Of a DNA stretch of 64,000 bases, positions 1-9,244 are shown one piece after another (the first letter of the stretch is position 1; each line of letters starts with the position of its first letter). The position numbers and the translations under genes are program-made. The stretch spans positions 1 to 64,000 of the forward strand of contig NZ_CP073754.1 of assembly GCF_018734325.1 (NCBI RefSeq), given 5' to 3'. Below the pieces are notes generated by a model. It was not told the origin of the DNA. It saw nothing but the letters and a program-made list of their open reading frames with translations, and searched no databases. The DNA comes from Methylomonas paludis. GTDB taxonomy: Bacteria; Pseudomonadota; Gammaproteobacteria; Methylococcales; Methylomonadaceae.

Positions 1-1317
1 ATGAGTAGTATTTGGAACAATTGTCTGTCCAAGCTTGAACACGAAATTCCCAGTGCGGATTTCAGCACCTGGATCAGGCCCCTGCAAGCCGTGGAAACCG
101 ATAAACAACTCAAGCTGCTGGCGCCTAACCGATTTATCATTGATCATATCAAACAGCACTTTTTTGCCGTTATCGAAGATACCGTCAACGAATTTTCCAA
201 TGCCACCCTGTCAGTACAATTTGAAATAGGCAGTAAAAAAGCACCTGCGGTCAAGGCTGCCGTACTTAGTAAAAATTCTGCGCAGAAAAAAAATCAGCCG
301 AATTTTCTCAACAAAGCGTTCACTTTTGAAAGTTTTGTGGAAGGCAAATCAAATCAGCTGGCTAGAGCGGCTTCGATAACCGTTTCCGAGAATATTGGTA
401 AAGTCTATAATCCCTTGTTTATCTACGGCAGTTCAGGCCTGGGTAAAACCCATTTGATGCACGCCATCGGCAATGCGGTTTTACTGAAAAATCCCAATGC
501 CAACATTGTTTATCTGCACTCGGAAAAATTCGTGCAAGATATGGTCAAGGCCTTGCAGCAAAACAGCATTAATCATTTCAAAGAATATTATCGCAGTATT
601 GATATTTTACTAATGGATGATATCCAGTTTCTGGCCGGTAAAGAGCGCTCCCAGGAGGAGTTTTTTCATACTTTCAATAATCTGTTGGATCAAAAACATC
701 AGGTTGTACTGACCTGCGATAAATATCCTAAAGAAATTAATGGGCTGGAGGACAGGCTAAAATCACGATTCAGCTGGGGCTTGCCGGTAGCGATAGAACC
801 GCCTGATTTGGAAACCAGAACCGCTATTTTGATCAAAAAAGCCCAGGCTGTTGGAGTTGATCTCCAACAGGAAATAGCGTTTTTCATCGCCAAGCGTATC
901 CCATCCAATGTCCGGGATTTGGAAGGTGCTTTACGCAGAGTAGTGGCCAATTCGCAGTTTACCGGGCGGGAAATCACCCTGGAGTTTACCAAAGAAGCCC
1001 TGCATGATTTGATTAGTTTGCAGGATAAACTGGTCAGTATCGATAATATTCAGAAAACCGTTGCCGAGTATTTCAAAATACGGGTGGCGGATTTATCGGC
1101 TAAAAATCGCAAGCAATCCATCACGCGCCCTAGACAGGTTGCCATGTGTTTGGCCAGAGAGTTGACTTCGCATAGCTATCCGGAAATTGGTGATGCCTTT
1201 GGCGGGCGTGATCACACAACAGTGATTAACGCCTGTAAACGTATAGCCGAATTAAAAGTGGATGATGTGAAAATGGCGGAAGATTACAAAAACCTGTTGC
1301 GTACCCTTTCGCAATAA
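1..1317 (+). CDS. dnaA: Chromosomal replication initiator DnaA
   Basis: This 438-residue protein is the AAA+ initiator that binds DnaA boxes at oriC, melts the origin and loads the replicative helicase. Visible parts in order are an N-terminal DnaB-interaction domain (about 1-80), a short linker, the AAA+ core with Walker A GSSGLGKT (143-150), Walker B ILLMDD (202-207) and sensor II around RDLEGALRR (305-313), and a C-terminal DNA-binding domain with the DnaA signature including GGRDHTTVI (401-409). The length is close to that of other proteobacterial DnaA proteins. The start codon is the first base of the window, so the assembly was probably rotated to it and any origin or promoter lies outside. 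The next gene is convergent and only 6 bases away, so dnaN does not follow. Confidence 0.98.
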   Translation: MSSIWNNCLSKLEHEIPSADFSTWIRPLQAVETDKQLKLLAPNRFIIDHIKQHFFAVIEDTVNEFSNATLSVQFEIGSKKAPAVKAAVLSKNSAQKKNQPNFLNKAFTFESFVEGKSNQLARAASITVSENIGKVYNPLFIYGSSGLGKTHLMHAIGNAVLLKNPNANIVYLHSEKFVQDMVKALQQNSINHFKEYYRSIDILLMDDIQFLAGKERSQEEFFHTFNNLLDQKHQVVLTCDKYPKEINGLEDRLKSRFSWGLPVAIEPPDLETRTAILIKKAQAVGVDLQQEIAFFIAKRIPSNVRDLEGALRRVVANSQFTGREITLEFTKEALHDLISLQDKLVSIDNIQKTVAEYFKIRVADLSAKNRKQSITRPRQVAMCLARELTSHSYPEIGDAFGGRDHTTVINACKRIAELKVDDVKMAEDYKNLLRTLSQ

Positions 1318-1323
1318 CACCGG

Positions 1324-2688
1324 TCAGTCGGCTTCGTTTTCAGGATTAGTTGGATTCAGCGTCAAGGGTGAGCGCATTAAAATGAGTACCAGAACGATGG
1401 CGGGTAAGCCGATAATCGCCGAATAGATAAAAAATACATCATATCCAAAAGTCACGGCCACATTGCCGGAAAAACTGCCTACCAACTTGGCAGGTAAAGT
1501 CATCAGCGAGCTGAACAAGGCGTACTGAGTGGCCGTATAAGCGGTATTGGTTAAGCTGGATAAATAAGCTATCAGGGAGGCTGCGGCAATGCCGCCGCTC
1601 AAGTTGTCAGCGCTGATAACCCAAGCTAGTGATGCCAGGGTAGGTTGGCTGGAAGCCAAGCCGGCAAACAGCAAATTGGTTAATGCTGCCAAGACGGCAC
1701 CCAGCAGCAATGGCCGCATAATGCCGAAACGCACCACCAGCAGGCCGCCCAGCCAAGTGCCGATAATAGTCATAAAAAAACCGAATACTTTACTGATGTC
1801 GGCGATGTCTTTTTTGCTGAAACCCAAATCAAGATAGAACGGAATGGCCATTACGCCCATCGCCATATCACTCATTTTGTAAACCGCGATCAACATTAAA
1901 ATCGAAACCGCAGATTTGCCGTTACGTTGAAAAAATTCTACGAAAGGACTAATGACGGCATCGGAAAACCACTTTAACAAGTTGGCAATAAAGGGTCTGA
2001 CTTTGTTGACGCCCAGAACTGACTCAATACGTGCTTCTATAGCTTTAGTGCGGGTGTCGGTGTTATGTTCAGGTTCAGAGATTGAGATCGTGGTAATAAT
2101 GCCTACCAACATGGTACAGGCCATAAATCGGTAAGCCGATTGCCAGCTGAAATATTCAGCAATGTATAACACACCGGCTCCGGCAGCGAGTAAGGCCAGA
2201 CGGTAGCCAAACACATACATGGCGGCCATTGCCCCCTGGTATTTGGGGATGACGGCCTCAATCCGGTAAGCGTCGATGGCAATATCCTGAGTGGCTGAGC
2301 AAAAAGCCACACATACGGCCAGGATAGCTACATGTTGCAAGTGCAGATGCGCATCTATGGTACTGATGCCTAACAGCCCCAAGGCAATGCCGGTCTGAGA
2401 TAACAGCATCCAGCTTCTTCTCATGCCTAATAGTTTAAACAATACAGGCAGGTGCAGCCGGTCTATGATCGGTGCCCAAAAAACTTTGATGGAATAAGCA
2501 ATGCCGACCAAGCTGAAATAGCCAATGATAGACAAGGAGATTTGTTCGTCTGCCAGCCAGGCAGAAAGCGTTGATGAGACTAGCGAATAAGGCAAGCCTG
2601 CTGAGAAGCCCAGCAGAATCATGCCCAGCACGCGCGGCTGGGCATAAACTGAGAAAGCGCTACGCCAACTGGCGTTGGTATTGGTCAT
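1324..2688 (-). CDS. ampG: AmpG-like MFS permease (muropeptide transporter family)
   Basis: This 454-residue, strongly hydrophobic protein has about 12 predicted membrane segments and begins with the AmpG-type sequence around LLGFSAGLPYSLVSSTLSAWL (given here as positions 22-42). AmpG proteins import anhydromuropeptides (GlcNAc-anhMurNAc peptides) from the periplasm for cell-wall recycling, and in some species this feeds AmpC beta-lactamase induction. No ampC, ampD or ampR gene is nearby, so the substrate is inferred from family resemblance only. The gene converges on dnaA with a 6-base gap and no visible terminator. It is followed upstream by nhaD on the same strand, but the 37-base gap gives no proof of cotranscription. 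Confidence 0.85.
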   Translation of the reverse strand: MTNTNASWRSAFSVYAQPRVLGMILLGFSAGLPYSLVSSTLSAWLADEQISLSIIGYFSLVGIAYSIKVFWAPIIDRLHLPVLFKLLGMRRSWMLLSQTGIALGLLGISTIDAHLHLQHVAILAVCVAFCSATQDIAIDAYRIEAVIPKYQGAMAAMYVFGYRLALLAAGAGVLYIAEYFSWQSAYRFMACTMLVGIITTISISEPEHNTDTRTKAIEARIESVLGVNKVRPFIANLLKWFSDAVISPFVEFFQRNGKSAVSILMLIAVYKMSDMAMGVMAIPFYLDLGFSKKDIADISKVFGFFMTIIGTWLGGLLVVRFGIMRPLLLGAVLAALTNLLFAGLASSQPTLASLAWVISADNLSGGIAAASLIAYLSSLTNTAYTATQYALFSSLMTLPAKLVGSFSGNVAVTFGYDVFFIYSAIIGLPAIVLVLILMRSPLTLNPTNPENEAD

Positions 2689-2725
2689 GCGCTTTCCCTC
2701 AAATAGCTGCGATGAATGTGCAGGT

Positions 2726-4090
2726 TTAGCTGTTGATTAAATAATGGGTAAAGATACTGGCGGCATAACCGGCAGCAATCGCGGGTGTCCATTTCAAATG
2801 GCTGAAAAAAGTGTACTTGTGATTGGATTGTCCCATCAACGCTACACCAGCAGCCGAACCGACAGAAAACAGTGAGCCGCCTACACCTGCAGTCAGGGTC
2901 ACCAGCAGCCATTGATACAGATCCATATCCAGGTTCATGTTCAATACCGCAAACATCACCGGAATGTTGTCAACAATAGCTGAAATGATACCAACCAGAA
3001 TGTTGGCAGTAGTGTCACCCAAGCCATCGTACATGGCAGATGACAATAATTCCAGATAACCAATATAGCCTAAACCGCCTACCGCGAATACTACGCCAAA
3101 GAAAAACAGCAAAGTATCCCATTCAGCTTCTTTGACTTTTTCGAAAATATCAAAGCGAGCCCCAGTTTCCTGATCGGGGTAGGTGACTTTTAAATAATAG
3201 CCATACAACATCAGAATGGACAAGCCCAGCATCATGCCCATAAACGGTGGCAAATGCAGGAATTGTTTGAAACTGACTGCAAACATAATGGTTAACAGAA
3301 ACAGGCCGCACACTTGAATTGCGCCGGGCTTTAATACAACCGCTGCTTCATTGGTGGCCAGTGGCTGACCTGAAGGAATTGCCCTGGACATGAAGAAAGC
3401 CGGAACCACAAAGTTGACCACTGAAGGAACGAACAGACGGAAAAAGTCGAAGAACTCGGCATAACCAGCTTGCCATACCATCAGGGTGGTAATATCACCA
3501 AATGGACAGAATGCACCGCCGGCATTGGCCGCAATCACCAGATTGACGAAGCCTACGGAAACAAACTTTTCGTTATCTGCACCTACAGCCATTACTACGG
3601 CACCGACCAACAGCGCCGATGTCAGGTTATCAGCCACTGCAGACAGGAAAAAGGTAATGATACCGGTAATCCAGAACAATTGTTTGTAACCGAATTGTTT
3701 TCTGATCAGCCAGGAACGCAAGGCTTCAAACACATTACGTTCGGCCATGGAGTTGATATACGTCATAGCTACCAGCAGGAACAGCATCAGCTCGGCATAT
3801 TCTTTCAGATCATGCTCAAATGCCTGATGTAATTCGCCGCTGGGAATGCCGGCATCGCTGGCCAACACAGACACATGTGCCCAGATAATCGCAGCCGCAA
3901 GAATCACTGGTTTGGATTTGCGTAAATGAGTAAATTCCTCAGTCATGACAAAGCCATAGGCTATCAAGAACACCAGAACAGTATAAATGCCTCGTTCGGT
4001 GCCCGTTAAGCCCAGATTTTTAAATTCTTCAGCATGAGCCAGTTCCGGCAATAACAGCAGACCGGCCATAATTAATAGTACGCGTAGCAA
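2726..4090 (-). CDS. nhaD: NhaD-type Na+/H+ antiporter
   Basis: This integral inner-membrane protein of about 454 residues has roughly 12 hydrophobic segments and belongs to the NhaD (ion transporter superfamily) antiporters, which expel Na+ in exchange for H+ and help with salt and alkaline pH. The stretches around ADNLTSALLVGAV and IISAIVDNIPVMFAVL carry the paired Asp/Asn-containing discontinuous helices typical of the family. I chose the TTG at 4090 because it sits a few bases after a strong GGAAGGGGG ribosome-binding site and gives a clean signal-like N terminus (LLIMAGLLLLPELAHAEE). A longer frame to 4153 adds 21 residues of unlikely sequence. The gene is divergent from the sulfite reductase gene. 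Confidence 0.9.
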   Translation of the reverse strand: MLRVLLIMAGLLLLPELAHAEEFKNLGLTGTERGIYTVLVFLIAYGFVMTEEFTHLRKSKPVILAAAIIWAHVSVLASDAGIPSGELHQAFEHDLKEYAELMLFLLVAMTYINSMAERNVFEALRSWLIRKQFGYKQLFWITGIITFFLSAVADNLTSALLVGAVVMAVGADNEKFVSVGFVNLVIAANAGGAFCPFGDITTLMVWQAGYAEFFDFFRLFVPSVVNFVVPAFFMSRAIPSGQPLATNEAAVVLKPGAIQVCGLFLLTIMFAVSFKQFLHLPPFMGMMLGLSILMLYGYYLKVTYPDQETGARFDIFEKVKEAEWDTLLFFFGVVFAVGGLGYIGYLELLSSAMYDGLGDTTANILVGIISAIVDNIPVMFAVLNMNLDMDLYQWLLVTLTAGVGGSLFSVGSAAGVALMGQSNHKYTFFSHLKWTPAIAAGYAASIFTHYLINS

Positions 4091-4254
4091 GATAACCCCC
4101 TTCCCAAATCTTAAGTTATAGTTTTTATGAAAGCAGTATAAAAATAACGCCACATGTTATCATTAGACAGCAATTTTTGTCATTTAATCACAGGCAGTAT
4201 ATTATCCACCACAAGCAACTTAAACAAATGCTGTTTCAAAGGCACGTAATCTAA

Positions 4255-5907
4255 ATGTATCAATATACCGACGACGATCAAACACTCATAGATGAGAGAG
4301 TAACCCAATTTCGCAGCCAGACGCAGCGATTTTTGCAAGGACAACTTGGGCCTGATGAGTTTAGGGCTCTGCGCTTGATGAATGGCTTGTACATTCAGAC
4401 CCATGCCCCCATGTTACGCGTTGCAATACCCTATGGATTACTTTCTTCCCAACAATTACGCAAACTGGCCAAAGTAGCTCGTGACTACGATAGGGGGTAT
4501 TGTCACTTTACTACCCGTCAGAATGTCCAGTATAACTGGCCGGAGCTGGCAACAGTACCTGATTTGCTGGCCGAGCTGGCCACAGTGCAAATGCACGCCA
4601 TTCAAACCAGCGGTAATTGCTTAAGAAATACCACTTCGGACCATTTGGCCGGCGTCTCACCGGATGAACTGGAAGATCCGCGTCCTTATTGCGAAATTAT
4701 TCGTCAGTGGACAACACTGCATCCTGAGTTTGCGTTTTTACCCCGCAAATTCAAAATTGCCGTAAGCGGTTCCGAACACGATAGAGCGGCAGTGCAGTTA
4801 CATGATATCGGTGTATATCTGGTCAAAAACGAGGCAGGAGAAATCGGCTTTAGAGTTTTGGCGGGTGGTGGATTGGGTAGAACACCCATCATAGGCCAAA
4901 CGGTTAAAAGCTTTTTGGAGAAAAAATATCTGCTGTCTTACCTGGAAGCCATTGTTAGGGTTTATAACCTGCACGGTAGACGTGACAATAAATATAAAGC
5001 CCGTATCAAAATTCTGGTCAAGGAAACCGGGCTGGAAAAATTTACCGCGATGGTGGAAGAAGAATGGCAGCGCACTAAAGATGACATTCTGTTGAGTGAT
5101 GCCCAGATTGCCGCCATGCAGGCCCAGTTTACTCCGCCGCCGTATGCTGCTGATGCGGCAAATCATACCGGCCATAAAACTCAGGCAGAAGTTGATCAAG
5201 GTTTTGCCAAATGGTTGAAACATAACACGGTTGATCACCGTATTCCCGGCTATCAGGTTGTTTTCGTTTCATTGAAAGCACCGGATTCACCGCCCGGCGA
5301 TATTACCGCCGATCGACTGGATGCGCTGGCAGACTTGGCCGATCAATACAGCTTTGCGGAAATAAGAAGCACGCATCGGCAAAATCTGGTGTTGGCCGAT
5401 GTTAAGCAGGCTGATCTATTCGAGCTTTGGCAAAAACTGGATGCCATTAAACTGGCCACCGCCAATATCGGTACTGCAACCGATATGATCTGCTGCCCAG
5501 GCCTGGATTTCTGCTCGCTGGCCAATGCCAGTTCCATCAGTGTTGCCAAAGAAATCAACGAAGCTTTGGACGACATTGATTATCTACACGATATCGGCGA
5601 TCTGAAAATTAATATGTCGGGTTGCATGAATGGTTGTGCTCATCAAAGTGTCGGCCATATCGGCATTTTGGGCGTCGACAAAAAAGGCGAAGAGTGGTAT
5701 CAGCTTACCCTTGGCGGTTCATCTGATAATGAAGCGGCAATTGGCGAGCGTTTGGGGCCGGCTGTGGCTAAAAATCAGATTACCCAAACCGTAGTTGCCA
5801 TTCTGGATGTCTATATTCAACAGCGCCTGGCAGACGAAACCTTTTTACAAGCCGTCAAACGTATCGGCCTGGAACCATTTAGAGATAGAGTTTATGCAAA
5901 TCATTAA
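4255..5907 (+). CDS. cysI: Sulfite/nitrite reductase hemoprotein (CysI-type)
   Basis: This 550-residue protein has two ferredoxin-like half-domains and two siroheme/4Fe-4S domains. It would reduce sulfite to sulfide in the cytoplasm for cysteine synthesis. The cluster and siroheme ligands are visible as CCPGLDFC (C413/C414 and C419) and GCMNGC (C457 and C461). The N-terminal siroheme region includes HFTTRQNVQYNW and TSGNCLRNTT. The start at 4255 follows an AAAGG motif by a short spacer. The downstream DUF934 gene overlaps its end by 14 bases, so the two are translationally linked. No flavoprotein partner (CysJ) or PAPS reductase (CysH) is nearby, so electrons probably come from ferredoxin or another donor. 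Nitrite reduction cannot be excluded from sequence alone. Confidence 0.9.
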   Translation: MYQYTDDDQTLIDERVTQFRSQTQRFLQGQLGPDEFRALRLMNGLYIQTHAPMLRVAIPYGLLSSQQLRKLAKVARDYDRGYCHFTTRQNVQYNWPELATVPDLLAELATVQMHAIQTSGNCLRNTTSDHLAGVSPDELEDPRPYCEIIRQWTTLHPEFAFLPRKFKIAVSGSEHDRAAVQLHDIGVYLVKNEAGEIGFRVLAGGGLGRTPIIGQTVKSFLEKKYLLSYLEAIVRVYNLHGRRDNKYKARIKILVKETGLEKFTAMVEEEWQRTKDDILLSDAQIAAMQAQFTPPPYAADAANHTGHKTQAEVDQGFAKWLKHNTVDHRIPGYQVVFVSLKAPDSPPGDITADRLDALADLADQYSFAEIRSTHRQNLVLADVKQADLFELWQKLDAIKLATANIGTATDMICCPGLDFCSLANASSISVAKEINEALDDIDYLHDIGDLKINMSGCMNGCAHQSVGHIGILGVDKKGEEWYQLTLGGSSDNEAAIGERLGPAVAKNQITQTVVAILDVYIQQRLADETFLQAVKRIGLEPFRDRVYANH

Positions 5908-6352
5908 AGATAAACAAATTGTCGAAAACCAATGGACATTTATCGACGATGACAGTGAAATTGGCGCGGATGCCGGCAATATCAGCGTATCTTTGCAACG
6001 TTGGCAAAACCAAAGTCAGTCATTACTGGATAGAGCCGGAAAAATTGGGGTCAGATTGCTACCTGCCGATAATATCGACGACTTGGCAAATCATCTGGAC
6101 CAGCTGGCCCTGATAGAATTGAATTTCCCGGTGTTTACAGACGGCAGACTGTTTTCCCTGGCACGCCTGCTGCGCAGTAAGTATGGCTTCCAGGGGGAGA
6201 TTAGGGCCGTAGGTCATTACTTGCCGGATCAAGTCTATTTTCTGTCCCGGGTTGGTGTCAACGCCTTTGCCTTGGAAAATCAGTCCCAAATTCCGCTCGT
6301 TCTTACCAGCTTGGCAGATTTTAGCGTTAACTATCAGTTATCCAGCCAATAA
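5894..6352 (+). CDS. DUF934 family protein linked to sulfite reductase
   Basis: This protein of about 152 residues belongs to the DUF934 family, small proteins that nearly always sit beside CysI-type reductases and are thought to help sulfite reduction or siroheme enzyme function. The pattern near FPVFTDGRLFSLARLLR and GEIRAVGHYLPDQVYFLSRVG is typical of the family. I chose the internal ATG at 5894 because it gives the normal family length and a 14-base overlap with the upstream gene; a longer frame from 5795 only reads through the end of cysI. A strong hairpin follows at 6383-6399. The exact biochemical role is unknown. Confidence 0.88.
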   Translation: MQIIKDKQIVENQWTFIDDDSEIGADAGNISVSLQRWQNQSQSLLDRAGKIGVRLLPADNIDDLANHLDQLALIELNFPVFTDGRLFSLARLLRSKYGFQGEIRAVGHYLPDQVYFLSRVGVNAFALENQSQIPLVLTSLADFSVNYQLSSQ

Positions 6353-6382
6353 GACAGCCAAATCAATAAACCAATAATCAAC

Positions 6383-6399
6383 CCCCGGCGTTGCCGGGG
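6383..6399. terminator. Hairpin terminator between DUF934 and the polysaccharide cluster
   Basis: CCCCGGC and GCCGGGG form a perfect 7-bp stem with a 3-base loop. The stem is followed by AT-rich DNA on the right. It lies between convergent genes and probably ends transcription from both sides. Confidence 0.75.
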
Positions 6400-6404
6400 A
6401 ATAT

Positions 6405-8231
6405 TTAAGTTGTTTTAAATTCCGGTACCAGTTTTTTTAGCAAGCCCAGAATATGGTTTTGGTCGCATTGTTGACAAGCTGTTACCAGTTCTGCAGCTAA
6501 TGCCGCCCACTCATCACCGGCATAAACTCGGGCATGGGCTTTCCGTAATTTTTTATAGCGAGTTTCCTGCAGAAGTTCTTGTTCGTGAAACAGTTCTTCA
6601 TAGAGCTTCTCTCCGGGGCGTAATCCCACGTATTCGATACGTATCTCGTTACCAGGTTCTTTGCCGCTCAAGCGGATCATTTGCTCGGCCAGATAGCTGA
6701 TTTTAATGGGTTCGCCCATATCCAGAACAAATACTTCTCCGCCTTGACCGACAGCTTCAGCCAGCATAATCAACTGGCAGGCTTCCGGAATGGTCATAAA
6801 GTAGCGGGTAATGTCTGGATGCGTCACTGTCACTGGTCCACCGGCCTTTATCTGCGCTCGGAACAGAGGTACCACACTACCTGCTGAATCGAGGACATTG
6901 CCAAAACGCACCGTGGTAAAACGGGTGGCGTCCTTACGATCCAGGTTTTGGCAAAGAATCTCGGCGGCGCGCTTGGTGGCTCCCATTACATTGCTGGGAT
7001 TGACCGCCTTATCGGTGGAAATTAACACAAATCTGCCGACACCGGCGGCAATTGCGGCTTCGGCCAAGATTTTAGTGCCGATCAGATTATTGTGTACCGC
7101 CTCCCTGACCTGATGTTCCAGTAAGGGCACATGTTTATAGGCAGCCGCATGAAAAATAATTTCCGGCTGCAGTCCCCGAATCAAGCGTTCAACGGTAAGT
7201 GCATCGGCAACATCACCCAATATGGCCTGATGTGATAACTGTGGATAAAGTTGGTTTAAGTCAGCGTCAATTTTATACAAATTGAATTCGCATTGATCAA
7301 AAATGATCAATTGTTTAGGGTGGGCTTTAGCTAACTGGCGGCAAAGCTCGGAGCCGATAGAGCCACCACCACCCGTTACCAAAACAATTTTATCTTGCAA
7401 ACTGCCTTGAATAGTTTGCCAGTCCAGCTTGACCGGATCCCGGCCCAGAATGTCTTCTATGGACACATTTCTCAGATTGGTCTTGCTCACCGTCCCGTGT
7501 AACAATTCTTTTACCGACGGTAAGGTTTGAAATGGAAGCCGGCAACTTTCACATACATCCACAATACGGCGCATTTGAGCGGCACTAGCCGAAGGTACCG
7601 CAATCAAAATTGCCTCAACCTGTAATTGATTGATCAGATGCGGCAATGCCTCTACGGCACCCAGGACGCTGATACCCCGTATCGCGCGGTTTAGGGAAGC
7701 CGGCGCATCATCAACGAAGCCTACCGGAAAATAGCCGCTATCGGCATTTGATATTAAGTCGCGCACCAGCATTTCACCAGCGCAACCAGCACCTACGATC
7801 AATGCGCGTTTACCGCGCCGATCCAGATAAGCCTGTTCTCTCCAGAACCGGTACGTCAGACGCGGGATGGTCAAAAATGCCAGTAAATTCATTATATATA
7901 ATGGCAATATTGAACGCGGCACACCAGCCAGTCGGTTATACAAAAACAATAGAACGGCAATCATGAAAGCGCCGATTATTACAGCCTTGCTGATACGAAC
8001 CAGATCAGGTAAGGATGAAAAACGCCAGACACCCCGATAGAGCCCAAAAGACCAAAATTGGCTGACTTGCACCGCACAGATGATCGGCAAATAATGCACG
8101 GCCAAATCAAAAAAATTATCTGGAATTTTTTGCAGGTTGAAGCGTAACCAATAGGCTCCAAACCAGGCCAAAGGTATCATGCCCAGATCGTGTAAAAAAA
8201 TGGTCGTACGAGAGCGAAATCTAAATTTCAT
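6405..8231 (-). CDS. Membrane-bound nucleoside-diphosphate-sugar 4,6-dehydratase (WbpM/FlaA1/CapD family)
   Basis: This 608-residue protein has about four N-terminal membrane helices (about 10-125), a CoA-binding-like Rossmann domain with GAGCAGE (147-153), and a C-terminal extended SDR domain with TGGGGSIGS (286-294). Family members convert UDP-GlcNAc to a 4-keto-6-deoxy sugar as the first step to QuiNAc, FucNAc or bacillosamine-type sugars. The catalytic triad is S405, M416 and K420: the usual SDR tyrosine is methionine, as in WbpM. It is the 3'-terminal gene of the minus-strand polysaccharide cluster, 4 bases after the WecA-like gene. Together with that gene and the epimerase it suggests a repeat unit that starts with a 6-deoxy-HexNAc. 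Confidence 0.9.
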   Translation of the reverse strand: MKFRFRSRTTIFLHDLGMIPLAWFGAYWLRFNLQKIPDNFFDLAVHYLPIICAVQVSQFWSFGLYRGVWRFSSLPDLVRISKAVIIGAFMIAVLLFLYNRLAGVPRSILPLYIMNLLAFLTIPRLTYRFWREQAYLDRRGKRALIVGAGCAGEMLVRDLISNADSGYFPVGFVDDAPASLNRAIRGISVLGAVEALPHLINQLQVEAILIAVPSASAAQMRRIVDVCESCRLPFQTLPSVKELLHGTVSKTNLRNVSIEDILGRDPVKLDWQTIQGSLQDKIVLVTGGGGSIGSELCRQLAKAHPKQLIIFDQCEFNLYKIDADLNQLYPQLSHQAILGDVADALTVERLIRGLQPEIIFHAAAYKHVPLLEHQVREAVHNNLIGTKILAEAAIAAGVGRFVLISTDKAVNPSNVMGATKRAAEILCQNLDRKDATRFTTVRFGNVLDSAGSVVPLFRAQIKAGGPVTVTHPDITRYFMTIPEACQLIMLAEAVGQGGEVFVLDMGEPIKISYLAEQMIRLSGKEPGNEIRIEYVGLRPGEKLYEELFHEQELLQETRYKKLRKAHARVYAGDEWAALAAELVTACQQCDQNHILGLLKKLVPEFKTT

Positions 8232-8235
8232 AAAA

Positions 8236-9243
8236 TTACACTGCCTGCGTTCCGGCTTTAAAAAAGCCGGCTAAAGCCAGTAATGGTAGATAGCTGATAA
8301 ATAAACCCAGCCAGGCATAATCAGTCTGAAAAAATACCAGCACGGCTATCGGTAACAACCAGAACAGATTGATCAGCCAACAGGCTATCAATACCCGTAA
8401 ATGTCCATATTGCCTGGCCGCGTACTGATAGGTATGCGAACAATGTGCCTCATACCATTTTTGGCCGGTAAGGGCCCGTATCGACAAGGTATAACTGGTA
8501 TCCACCACAAATATTCCAAATAATATCAAGCCACAATAAAGCAACACAGGGCTTTGCCGGCTGGCCATAATGATCAGGATGCCCAATAGCAAACCAAGAA
8601 AGCCGCTGCCGACATCCCCCATAAAAATTTTAGCTGCTGGCCAGTTCCACACCAGAAAACCCAAGGCCGCAACCCCCAACATAAAAGCGGCTATGGCCAG
8701 CTGTTGATTTACCGAAAATAACAATCCCGCCAAACCCCAAGATACAAACACCGCTTCAGAACCGGCAATACCGTCAATGCCATCCATGAAATTAAATAAA
8801 TTCAACAGCCAAACCAATAGCACTGTCAGCAGAATAAAGCTTAGCCAACTTATGGAAATAAACGGGTTTTCAGCGTTTGGTGCTATGGTCTCGGGCCAGC
8901 CATACAAAAAAAACAGGGTTGATGCCGCACTGCTTATATGCACCAGAAGTCGCCAGCGCGCCGCGATATGGGCATGATCGTCCAGGAGACCGACGATTGC
9001 GACCGGCAAAGGGGCGCTGAGTGCAGCAAACCATGCTCCGGGAAGATCATGTTGCAAAAACAGCAAAATCAGACCACCAAAAAAACTCATTACAATAGCA
9101 AGACCGCCGCCGCGTGCGGTAGGTTTGCTATGTGAACTGCGTTGATTGGGTATATCCAGTACCTGATGCGTCAAGGCATAGTAACGGATCAGGCCGGTCA
9201 AGACGATGCTGACCAGAAAAATGGTTAAGACAGGGATAAGCAC
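8236..9243 (-). CDS. Polyprenyl-phosphate HexNAc-1-phosphate transferase (WecA/WbpL family, GT4-type PNPT)
   Basis: This 335-residue polytopic membrane protein has about 10-11 helices and should start lipid-linked glycan synthesis by moving a HexNAc-1-phosphate from UDP-sugar to undecaprenyl phosphate. PNPT motifs are visible: RSSHSKPTARGGG (35-47), the Mg-binding GLLDD (85-89) and NFMDGIDG (151-158). Its length matches WbpL, which uses UDP-FucNAc or QuiNAc. The start is GTG at 9243, one base after the stop codon of the epimerase gene (TGA-T-GTG), so translation is probably coupled. The substrate is inferred from its neighbours. Confidence 0.88.
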   Translation of the reverse strand: MLIPVLTIFLVSIVLTGLIRYYALTHQVLDIPNQRSSHSKPTARGGGLAIVMSFFGGLILLFLQHDLPGAWFAALSAPLPVAIVGLLDDHAHIAARWRLLVHISSAASTLFFLYGWPETIAPNAENPFISISWLSFILLTVLLVWLLNLFNFMDGIDGIAGSEAVFVSWGLAGLLFSVNQQLAIAAFMLGVAALGFLVWNWPAAKIFMGDVGSGFLGLLLGILIIMASRQSPVLLYCGLILFGIFVVDTSYTLSIRALTGQKWYEAHCSHTYQYAARQYGHLRVLIACWLINLFWLLPIAVLVFFQTDYAWLGLFISYLPLLALAGFFKAGTQAV

Positions 9244-9244
9244 A

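Noticed and set aside
1-1317. Replication origin next to dnaA
   Set aside because: The window starts on the dnaA start codon and the downstream gap is 6 bases, so an origin cannot be judged here.
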